Made by a program: the position numbers and the translations under genes. 39,286 bases of DNA, from the NCBI GenBank assembly GCA_035443945.1, contig DAOMNQ010000029.1, positions 1 through 39,286 of the forward strand. The letters are read 5' to 3'. This document shows, piece after piece, positions 16,550-24,300 of the stretch. Source of the stretch: CAADGN01 sp035443945. GTDB lineage: Bacteria; Planctomycetota; Phycisphaerae; Phycisphaerales; UBA1924. The notes under the pieces were generated by a model. The model had not been told where the DNA came from. It made no database searches and was given only the letters and a program-made list of their open reading frames with translations. Each line of letters opens with the position of its first letter. Within the stretch, counting starts at the first letter, position 1.

Positions 16550-17388
16550 CGCCGCCTCCTCTGGGCGTCTGCTCCTGGTCGCTGCGCCCCGCCGATCCGG
16601 CGGACCTGGCCACCAAGGTGCGGGCCTGCGGGCTGGACGCCGTGCAACTCGCCCTTGACCCGATCCGCCGCGGCGATTGGGACGAGGCCGAGACCGGCCG
16701 CACGTTGCGCGACGCCGGCATCGCCGTCGTCAGCGGCATGATGGGCATGAAGGGCGAGGACTACTCGACACTCGAAACCATCCGGCGCACCGGAGGCGTC
16801 CGCCCGGACGAGACCTGGCCCGACAATCTGGCCGCGGCCGAGGCGAACGCGGCCCTCGCCCAGCGTCTGGGGATTGATCTGGTCACGTTCCACGCCGGCT
16901 TCCTGCCGCACGACTCCGCCGACCCGGAGCGAGAGCGGATGCTCGACCGCCTCCGCACGCTCGCGGAGGTTTTCGGGTCGATCGGCGTGCGCATCGCCCT
17001 CGAAACCGGCCAGGAAACCGCCGACACGCTGATCGCGGTGCTCGACGATCTCAACGCCGGACCGGACGCTCCACCCGCGCCCGTCGGCGTGAACTTCGAC
17101 CCCGCCAACATGATCCTCTACGGCATGGGCGATCCGATCACCGCTTTCACGCGGCTCTCGCGCCACGTCGCGCAGGTCCACCTCAAGGACGCCCGCCCGA
17201 CGCAACGGCCCGGTACGTGGGGCACGGAGACGCCGCTTGGCGACGGGGCCGTGCGCTGGCCGGACTTCTTCTACGTCTATCGCGATGCCGACCTGCGCTG
17301 CGACCTCGTGATAGAGCGGGAATCGGGCGAGCAGAGAGTGGAGGAGGTGCGGTCGGCCGCGGAGTACGTGCGGCCACTGTTGCAGTGA
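16546..17388 (+). CDS. cytosolic sugar-phosphate isomerase/epimerase TIM barrel
   Basis: A 280-residue AP-endonuclease-2-type barrel without a signal peptide. Likely metal ligands: Glu in IALETGQE, Asp/Asn in GVNFDPANMILYG, His/Asp in AQVHLKDARP and Glu in LVIERESGEQ. The GTG start overlaps the transporter stop (GTGA), so the product probably handles what that transporter imports. It ends 9 bases from the convergent tandem DUF1080 gene. Isomerase, epimerase or keto-sugar lyase activity are all possible. Confidence 0.83.
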   Translation: MTPPPLGVCSWSLRPADPADLATKVRACGLDAVQLALDPIRRGDWDEAETGRTLRDAGIAVVSGMMGMKGEDYSTLETIRRTGGVRPDETWPDNLAAAEANAALAQRLGIDLVTFHAGFLPHDSADPERERMLDRLRTLAEVFGSIGVRIALETGQETADTLIAVLDDLNAGPDAPPAPVGVNFDPANMILYGMGDPITAFTRLSRHVAQVHLKDARPTQRPGTWGTETPLGDGAVRWPDFFYVYRDADLRCDLVIERESGEQRVEEVRSAAEYVRPLLQ

Positions 17389-17397
17389 CCGGATTGG

Positions 17398-18627
17398 TCA
17401 CGGATCGCTCTTTGCCTCCTCCGCCTTGATCTCGCGTGCCTGGACGTCGCGCCACTCGACGACGTTGCCTGGGTGGTGGGTCTGGAGCGCGACGTGCCCC
17501 TGCGGGAACGGCTCGACCTCCGCGTCCACCATCGGCACGCCGTTGACCCACGTCTGCACGCGGTTGCCCACGACGCGCACGCGGTAGTCGAACCAGGCGT
17601 TGTCTCGTGTGATCAGCGTTTTCGCGTACCCGCCCTCCGGCCAGGCCCTTGCGTACACGCACCCGGTCCAGTTGCGCGGGTCGTGGTTGTCGATCTGGGC
17701 CTCGTAGCCGACGGGCCATGACTCCGGGGCACTCCGGGGCGGGGCGGCGCGCGGGTAGAACCCGCTGTTGCCTCGCGTGTTCACGCGGACGAACGCCCTG
17801 ATCTCGACGTCGGTGAAGACGCGCTCGGTGTAGAGGTGCCCGCCGCCGTCACGCCCGACAAGCGTGCCGCCCTCGACGACCCACTTGCCCGTGCCCTTGG
17901 CGAACCAGCCGTCGAGGTCGCGGTTGTTGAACAGCGGGGCGAAGTCGCCCGGGTCCGGGTCCGGCGAGAGGTCAAGGATCTTGAGACTGCGGAAGCGGAC
18001 CGGGTTGCCGTGGTCTTGGAGCGCGATGTAACCGGTGGTCAGGCGGTCGCGGAGCGGGAGCGGCTGGTCGGGCGTGCGGAAGATGCCGCGGTCGTCGAGT
18101 TTCTGCGCGTCGTGGATGCGCTCGCCGTTGAGCCATACGTCGAGGGTGTCGCCGACCAGTCGGATGTGGTAGGTGTTCCACTCGCCGGACGGGCGGACGG
18201 CCTGGGTCGCCGGGGCTATCGCGTTGTAGACCGCGCCGCAGTGCGAAAGCCCCGGCTCCTGGCCGTGGGTGTCGTAGATCTGGATTTCCATGCCCGTGAA
18301 GGCCGGATCGCCGACGCTGGATCCGCGCAGGCCGACGCCGGAGTTCCCGCCGGTCGGGATGAGGAAGTCGAGTTTGAGTTCGAAGTCGCGGTACATGCGG
18401 GTCGTGCGCAGCCACCAGCCGTTGTTGCCGGTGGTGTGGATCTCGCCGTCCTTCACCACCCAGGCCTCGATGTTGCCGGCGGTCGTCCAGCCGTCGAGCG
18501 AGCGGCCGTCAAAGAGGAGCGTCCAGCCCGCCTCGCGTTCGTCCGCCGTGAGTGTGTTGTGCTGCGCCGCAACCGTCGGCACGAGCGCGAGCGACGCGGC
18601 GATGGCGGCATGAATCAGGTTTTTCAT
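17398..18627 (-). CDS. secreted tandem DUF1080 (3-keto-disaccharide hydrolase) protein
   Basis: A 409-residue protein with a signal peptide (MKNLIHAAIAASLALVPTVAAQ) and two DUF1080 domains. The first is at ~30-220, with WTLLFDGRSLDGWTTAG, GGNSGVGLRG and GEWNTYHIRLVGDTLDVWLNG. The second is at ~230-400, with FAPLFNNRDLDGWFAKG, RGNSGFYPRA and WFDYRVRVVGNRVQTWVNG. The fold is a concanavalin-like beta-sandwich; family members hydrolyse 3-keto disaccharides. The start follows GGAGA. It lies 20 bases downstream of a Gfo/Idh gene. The second domain is shorter and may be a binding module. Confidence 0.88.
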   Translation of the reverse strand: MKNLIHAAIAASLALVPTVAAQHNTLTADEREAGWTLLFDGRSLDGWTTAGNIEAWVVKDGEIHTTGNNGWWLRTTRMYRDFELKLDFLIPTGGNSGVGLRGSSVGDPAFTGMEIQIYDTHGQEPGLSHCGAVYNAIAPATQAVRPSGEWNTYHIRLVGDTLDVWLNGERIHDAQKLDDRGIFRTPDQPLPLRDRLTTGYIALQDHGNPVRFRSLKILDLSPDPDPGDFAPLFNNRDLDGWFAKGTGKWVVEGGTLVGRDGGGHLYTERVFTDVEIRAFVRVNTRGNSGFYPRAAPPRSAPESWPVGYEAQIDNHDPRNWTGCVYARAWPEGGYAKTLITRDNAWFDYRVRVVGNRVQTWVNGVPMVDAEVEPFPQGHVALQTHHPGNVVEWRDVQAREIKAEEAKSDP

Positions 18628-18647
18628 TGCAAGGTCTCCGTTGCGTG

Positions 18648-19808
18648 TCAGAACGCGACCCACTTCTGCTCGGACGTGCTGCTCTCGACGGTTCGTTCGA
18701 TGAAGCGGACACCCCTGGCGCCATCCTCAACGCCGGGAAAGTCGTGGCGGGCCGGTCCATTCGAGCCCGCCCGGGAGCGGATCGCCTCGCACGCGGCCCT
18801 GTAGACGTTGGCGAAGGCCTCGATGAAGGCCTCGGGGTGGCCGGAGGGGAGCCGAGTCGCTCGTTTCGCGGCATCGCCGAGGTAGTCGTTGCCGCGCCGG
18901 TAAACCTGCTCGGGCCTGCCGAGCCGCTTTACAACAAGGGCGTTCGGCTCCTCCTGATGCCATTCGACGCCGCCTTTCGTGCCCCAGACCCGGAGGCGCA
19001 GGTCGTTCTCGTTGCCGACGCAGACCTGCGAGGCGAAGAGGATGCCCTTCGCCCCGCCGCGGAACCTGAGCAGGACGTTCGCGTCGTCGTCGAGCATCCG
19101 GCCGGGCACGAACGTGGTGAGGTCGGCGCAGAGGGCCTTGAGTTCGAGGCCGGTGACGTATGCGACGAGTTGCTCGCAGTGCGAGCCGATGTCGCCGATC
19201 GCGCCGCCGAGGCCGGACCGGGCCGGGTCGGTTCGCCAGTCGGCCTGCTTCTGTCCGGTCGCTTCGAGCCGGTCGGCGAGCCAGCCCTGGTTGTACTCGA
19301 CGACGACCTTGCGCACGTCGCCGATCTCGCCCGAGCGGACGATCTCCCGGGCCTGCTTCACGAGCGGGTAGCCGGAGTAGTTGTACGTGACGCAGAAGAC
19401 GACGTTGCGTGCCGCGACGAGCGACGCCAGTTCCGCGGCCTGCTCGCTGGTGTGCACCATCGGCTTGTCGAGCACAACGTTGAAGCCCGCATCGACAAAG
19501 GCCCTCGCCACCGGGAAGTGAACGTGGTTGGGGGTGACGATGCTGACGAAGTCGATCCGCTCGCCGGGTGGCAGCGAGCGTTCGCCCTCGAGCATCGCCT
19601 CCCAGGACTCGTAGTTGCGGCGTTCGTCGAGGCCGAGTTCACGCCCGCTCGCTCTGGCCTTCTCTGGCGAGGCCGAGAGCGCGCCGGCGACAAACTCGAC
19701 ACCGCCGTCGAGCCTCGCGGCCATTCGGTGCACCGCGCCGATGAAGGCCCCCTGACCCCCGCCGACCATGCCCATGCGAAGCCGCCGATTCCCGTCCCCG
19801 CTTGTCAT
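18648..19808 (-). CDS. Gfo/Idh/MocA family oxidoreductase (cytosolic)
   Basis: A 386-residue oxidoreductase without a Tat signal, unlike the other three in the window. The start at MTSGDGNRRLRMGMVGGG follows GGGAG by 7 bases. Rossmann motif MGMVGGGQGAFIG, and LDKPMVHT in place of the usual EKP motif. IGDIGSHCEQLVAYVTG holds the conserved histidine region of the catalytic domain. It works beside a cytosolic TIM barrel (20293-21288) and a secreted DUF1080 protein, a minimal dehydrogenase/lyase/hydrolase set for keto sugars. The GxxExxY cassette lies directly upstream and may have split this gene from its operon promoter. Confidence 0.88.
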   Translation of the reverse strand: MTSGDGNRRLRMGMVGGGQGAFIGAVHRMAARLDGGVEFVAGALSASPEKARASGRELGLDERRNYESWEAMLEGERSLPPGERIDFVSIVTPNHVHFPVARAFVDAGFNVVLDKPMVHTSEQAAELASLVAARNVVFCVTYNYSGYPLVKQAREIVRSGEIGDVRKVVVEYNQGWLADRLEATGQKQADWRTDPARSGLGGAIGDIGSHCEQLVAYVTGLELKALCADLTTFVPGRMLDDDANVLLRFRGGAKGILFASQVCVGNENDLRLRVWGTKGGVEWHQEEPNALVVKRLGRPEQVYRRGNDYLGDAAKRATRLPSGHPEAFIEAFANVYRAACEAIRSRAGSNGPARHDFPGVEDGARGVRFIERTVESSTSEQKWVAF

Positions 19809-19830
19809 TGATTGCTCCCGAAGAGTTGAG

Positions 19831-19860
19831 CCACAGATGCACACAGATGGACACGGATAG
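19831..19860. repeat. left inverted repeat of the GxxExxY cassette
   Basis: About three degenerate copies of a ~10-base unit (ACACRGATRG), beginning CCACAGATG. It matches the reverse complement of 20258-20287 at about 25 of 30 positions. It ends the cassette 22 bases upstream of the oxidoreductase start codon. Confidence 0.7.
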
Positions 19861-19885
19861 GGTGGAACAGCCGATGACGTTCGAG

Positions 19886-20281
19886 TCACAAGCGCAGTCG
19901 CTTGATCTCGACCTTTCGTCCAAAGTTGAGCAACAGGCACACCGACAGCCCTGTCGCGGCGAGATAGTTGATGCATTGCGCGAAATGCACGTCTTCAAAC
20001 GCTCGAACAGCCTTGAGTTCGACGAGCACACTGCCTTCGACCACGATGTCCGCCACGTACACTCCAACGACCACGCCATCATAGGTCACGTTGCACGACA
20101 CTTGTTGCGCCACGCCGAGACCGCACTTTCGCAACTCGTGTGCGAGCGCGTTCTCGTCCACTTTCTCCAGAAACCCCGAGCCGAGAGCATTGTGAACCCG
20201 GTACGCGCAGCCAATGATGCGCTCCGTGATCACGTTCAGCCCGTCGTCTCCCTTCTCCGATCTGTGTCTATCCGTGTTCAT
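19886..20281 (-). CDS. GxxExxY family protein (variant motif)
   Basis: A 131-residue protein of the GxxExxY family (PF13366-type, PD-(D/E)XK-like fold), function unknown. Signatures: ERIIGCAYRVHNALGSGFLE near the N-terminus, QQVSCNVTYDGVVVGVYVADI and VLVELKAVRAFEDVHFAQ, ending in LLNFGRKVEIKRLRL. The name-giving tyrosine is replaced: GFLEKVD instead of GxxExxY, a TAC-to-GAC difference. The first residues (MNTDRHRS) are encoded by the flanking repeat itself. Another in-frame ATG lies at 20296. GC is about 57% in the two lines I counted, lower than in neighbouring genes, which suggests transfer. Confidence 0.85.
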   Translation of the reverse strand: MNTDRHRSEKGDDGLNVITERIIGCAYRVHNALGSGFLEKVDENALAHELRKCGLGVAQQVSCNVTYDGVVVGVYVADIVVEGSVLVELKAVRAFEDVHFAQCINYLAATGLSVCLLLNFGRKVEIKRLRL

Positions 20282-20287
20282 CTGTGG
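20258..20287. repeat. right inverted repeat of the GxxExxY cassette
   Basis: Reverse complement begins CCACAGATGAACACGGATAG and continues ACACAGATC. It is the partner of 19831-19860 and lies 5 bases beyond the stop of the TIM-barrel gene. It includes the first codons of the GxxExxY gene. Confidence 0.7.
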
Positions 20288-20292
20288 CGAGA

Positions 20293-21288
20293 TCATTCCT
20301 CGAACGCCGCGTCGAACGCCCTGCCCGAGGGCGTGAAGTCCAGCGACCGGACGAACTCGCACGACTCGCGCGCCCCGTGCTCGCGGTCCATGCCGCTGTC
20401 CTCCCATTCGACGCTCAGCGGCCCGGCGTACCCGGCCCGGTTCAGGGCGCGGACGATCTCCTCGAAGTTCACGTCACCGCGTCCGACCGATCGGAAATCC
20501 CAACCGCGCCGCGCGTCGCCGAAGGGCAGGTGCGACGAGAGGATGCCGCTCTCGCCGTCCAGCGTCGTCGCGGCGTCCTTCATGTGGACGTGGAAGATGC
20601 GGTCGGGGAAGCGGTCGATGAACCTCGCCGGGTCCACGCCCTGCCAGACGAGGTGGCTCGGATCGAAGTTGAAGCCGAAGGCGGGGTGGTTCCCGACCGC
20701 CGCGAGGGCACGCTCGGCGGTGTACAGGTCATAGGCGATCTCGCTCGGATGCACTTCGAGCGCGAACCGCACGCCGACCTCCTTGAAGACGTCGAGGATC
20801 GGCCCCCACCGCCGCGCGAAATCATCGAACCCGGCATCCACCTCCCTTTGCCCCGTCGGCGGGAAGAAGTAGAGTTTGTGCCAGATCGCCGAGCCGGTGA
20901 ACCCGTTGACCACCTTAACGCCGAGGTTCGCCGCGGCCCGCGCCGTCGCCTTCATCTCCTCCGCAGCACGGTGCCGAACGCCTTCCGGCTCGCCGTCGCC
21001 CCAGACGTGCGGCGGCAGGATGGACTTATGCCGCTCGTCGATCAGATCGCAGACAGCCTGCCCCGCGAGGTGGTTCGAGATCGCCCAGCACTTCAGCCCG
21101 TGCCGGGCCAGCAATGCGTGCCGCCCGTCGCAGTACGCCTTGTCCTTTGCCCCGCGAACGGGGTCGAAATGGTCGCCCCAGCAGGCCAGTTCGAGGCCGT
21201 CGTACCCGAACGACGCGGCCTTGGCGGCCATCTCGTCCAGTCCCAGGTCGGCCCACTGACCGGTGAACAGCGTGACAGGTCGTGCCAT
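20293..21288 (-). CDS. sugar-phosphate isomerase/epimerase TIM barrel (cytosolic)
   Basis: A 331-residue AP-endonuclease-2-type barrel, no signal peptide. Candidate ligands: Glu in FALEVHPSEIAYD, Asp and His in GFNFDPSHLVWQG, His and Asp in IFHVHMKDAAT and Glu in SVEWEDSGMD. GDVNFEEIVRALN is a common strand 8 context of the family. AGGA lies upstream of the ATG. It is first in the minus-strand set with the Gfo/Idh and tandem DUF1080 genes, and divergent from the peptidase fusion across a 103-base gap that holds a 9-bp inverted repeat. Confidence 0.86.
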   Translation of the reverse strand: MARPVTLFTGQWADLGLDEMAAKAASFGYDGLELACWGDHFDPVRGAKDKAYCDGRHALLARHGLKCWAISNHLAGQAVCDLIDERHKSILPPHVWGDGEPEGVRHRAAEEMKATARAAANLGVKVVNGFTGSAIWHKLYFFPPTGQREVDAGFDDFARRWGPILDVFKEVGVRFALEVHPSEIAYDLYTAERALAAVGNHPAFGFNFDPSHLVWQGVDPARFIDRFPDRIFHVHMKDAATTLDGESGILSSHLPFGDARRGWDFRSVGRGDVNFEEIVRALNRAGYAGPLSVEWEDSGMDREHGARESCEFVRSLDFTPSGRAFDAAFEE

Positions 21289-21327
21289 CGGGGATTCCTC
21301 TCGTCGCCGGGCTGTCCGCCCGGGTCC

Positions 21328-21363
21328 GACAGGGTATCACACCGCCCGTTCCGCTACCCTGTC
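21328..21363. promoter_or_regulatory. 9-bp inverted repeat in a divergent promoter region
   Basis: GACAGGGTA (21328-21336) and TACCCTGTC (21355-21363) are perfect inverted repeats 18 bases apart, centred between two divergent genes. Each arm presents TACCCT, a -10-like hexamer, towards the gene on its side (28 and 39 bases from the start codons). It could be a dimeric operator or mirrored promoter elements. Confidence 0.4.
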
Positions 21364-21391
21364 TCCGAGCCGCACACCGGAAGGACCGCCC

Positions 21392-24300
21392 ATGCTTCAA
21401 CGCCTGCTCGTTCTCACGATACTGACGCTCGCTGTCGTTGCCGCGGTCTGCCGCAGCCAGCCCGAGGACCTGCTCACGAAGGCCGAACGCAGCGGTTACA
21501 CCCAGACCGCGACGCACGCCGAGGTGATGGACCTGGCTCGGCGGCTGGCTGATCGGTCGCCGAGGGTTCACCTTGCCGAACTCGGCCGATCCGTCGAGGG
21601 GCGTGAACTCCCGCTGCTGGTTATCGCAGATCCGCCGGTCACGACGCCTGAGGAAGCACGGGCGTCGGGAAAGGTCGTCGCCCTGCTCATCGGCAACATC
21701 CACGCGGGCGAAGTCTGCGGCAAGGAAGCCCTGATGATTCTCGCTCGCGAGATCGCCCTGGCGGACGACCCCGGTGTGCTGAAGTCCGTCATCGTCTGCA
21801 TCGCCCCGATCTTCAACGCCGACGGCAACGAGCGGATGGAGCCGGGCAACCGGCCCGGGCAGGTCGGCCCGGAGCGCATGGGCGTGCGACCGAACGCGCA
21901 GGGGTACGACCTGAACCGGGATTTCATGAAGGCCGAGGCGCCCGAGACGCAGGCCCTCATCCGCTTCATGCGCCGCTGGGACCCGCACGTCTTCGTGGAC
22001 ACGCACACGACGAACGGCTCGGCCCACAGGTACGTCCTCACCTACTCCGGGCCGAAGCATCCCGCCGGAGACGCCGAACTGATCCGCTGGGTGCGGGACG
22101 GGATGCTGCCTCGCATCACCGAGACTCTCCGCGAGACGAAGGGCCACGAGACGTTCTTCTACGGCAACTTCGAGGACGACCACACGAAGTGGACTTCTTT
22201 CCCCGCCGAGCCGCGCTACAGCACGAACTACATGGGACTGCGGAATCGCATCGCCATCCTGTCGGAGGCGTACTCGTACGCGCCGTTCAAGGACCGCGTG
22301 ATTTCAACGCTCGACTTCTGCCGCGCGATCGTCGAGGACGCCGCCGGACGAAAGGACGAGATCATCAAACTGTTGCGCGAGGCCGATCGGCGCGCCACAC
22401 GGACGGGGGAGTCGCCGAAGGAGGACGACCCGTTCGCCATCAGCACCCGTGCCGTCCCGCTCGGTGAGAAGGCGGCGGTCAAGGGCTTCGAGATGGAAGA
22501 CCGCGATGGCCGGCGCGTCGCCACCGATCGACCGAAGGACTACGAATGCGAACTGTGGCTCGACTACGAAGCCGAACTCGCGGTGCGCCGCCCGTGGGCC
22601 TACCTCATCCCCCCGGACCTGAGCGTCGTGGTCGAAAGCCTGAAGCGCCACGGCATCACGGTCGAGGAACTGCGTGAGGACATCGAACTCGACGCCGAAC
22701 TCCTGCGCGTCGATGCCGTCGAGCAGGCGGATCGCCCGTTCCAGGGGCACCGCATGACGCGGGTGACCATAAGCGCGGAAGCGATCTCGCCGCGCATCAA
22801 CGCCGGCACGGCGATCGTCCGCACCGCCCAGCCGCTCGGCCCGCTCGCGATGCTGCTTCTCGAGCCGATGAGCGAGGACGGCCTCACGCTCTGGAACGCG
22901 CTCGACGACCGGGTGCGCACGGGCGAGCCGTACCCGATCCTGCGCGTCCTCCAGTCCGTCCCGCTCACGCGCTCCGATCAGCCGCCGATCGATGAGGATC
23001 GCGTCTTCGACAGACCGATCGCTTTCGACAGCGTCTACCGCGACCGCCGACGCCCGGACCTCAACGGCTCCCCCGCCCGCATCGGAGAGTGGATCGACGA
23101 CGAGCACTTCGTCCAGACGAAGGACGGCACGCGATACACAGTCAACGCCCGCACCGGCCGGGCGACCGCGCAGCCCCAGCCCGATACTTCCGCGCTCCGG
23201 GCGGCGCTCGCCGCCCTTTCCACGATCGACGACGCCACCGCCAGGCGCATCGCCGATCGCTCCGCCTTCGCACAGACCACGACCGACCGATCAGCGGGAT
23301 TCTTCGACCACGGCGACGACCTCTACTACGCACGCCTCGACGGCTCCGCCGCGCGCCGCCTGACCGCGACGCCCGGGCGCGAGGAACTCGCCTCGTTCAG
23401 CCCCGATGGCCGCTTCGTCGCGTTCGTCCGCGACAACGACCTGTTCGTCGTTGACGTGGACACGGCCACCGAGCGCCGCCTCACCACCACCGGCGCCGAG
23501 AGGCTTCTCAACGGCAAGGCGGACTGGGTCTACTTCGAGGAGGTCTTCGGCCGCTCGTGGCGGACGTACTGGTGGTCGCCGGACTCGTCGCGCATCGCGT
23601 TCTTCGAGACCGACACCTCGATGGTGGACACGTTCACGATCGTGGACGACGTGCCCGAGCCGCAGCGCGTCGAGACCTCGACCTACCCCAAGCCGGGGCG
23701 ACCAAACCCGGAAGTCCGCGTCGGGATCGTGCCTGTCACCGGCGGCCAGCCACGATTCGCCGATCTCTCACGCTACACCGCAGGCTCGTTCATCGTCACC
23801 GGCGTCGGCTGGTGGCCCGACTCGCGCACCGCGTACTTCTTCGTGCAGGACCGCGCCCAGACGTGGCTCGACTTCTGCACGGTCGATCCGAACGCCGGCG
23901 CGTTCGCCGTGCTGTTCCGGGACTCCACGCAGGCCTGGATCGAGGCCCCGTGGGCGCCCCGGTTCCTCAAGGACGGCTCGTTTCTGCTCGACTCCGAACG
24001 CACCGGCTGGAAGCACCTCTACCACTACGCCCGCGACGGCTCGCTCATCCGGCCCGTCACGACCGGCGAGTTCGAAGTGCGCGGCATCGAACTCCTCGAC
24101 GACAAGAACTCGCGGCTCTACTTCACCGCCTCCACGCCCGAGGACGACCATCTCACCAACAACCTCTACCGCATTAATCTCGACGGCGCCGGACTCACTC
24201 GCCTCACCACAACGCCCGGCACGCACCGCGTTTCGGTCAATCCCTCGGGCACGCTCTTCATCGACACCTGGTCCGACGACGAACGGCCGGCGAGAGTCGC

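Noticed and set aside
19831..20287. Target-site duplication flanking the GxxExxY cassette
   Set aside because: Flanks share only GAG and are offset by one base, too little to call.
19822..20300. Repeats around the GxxExxY gene as a CRISPR array
   Set aside because: Units are ~10 bases without spacers and in inverted orientation at two ends; no cas genes nearby.
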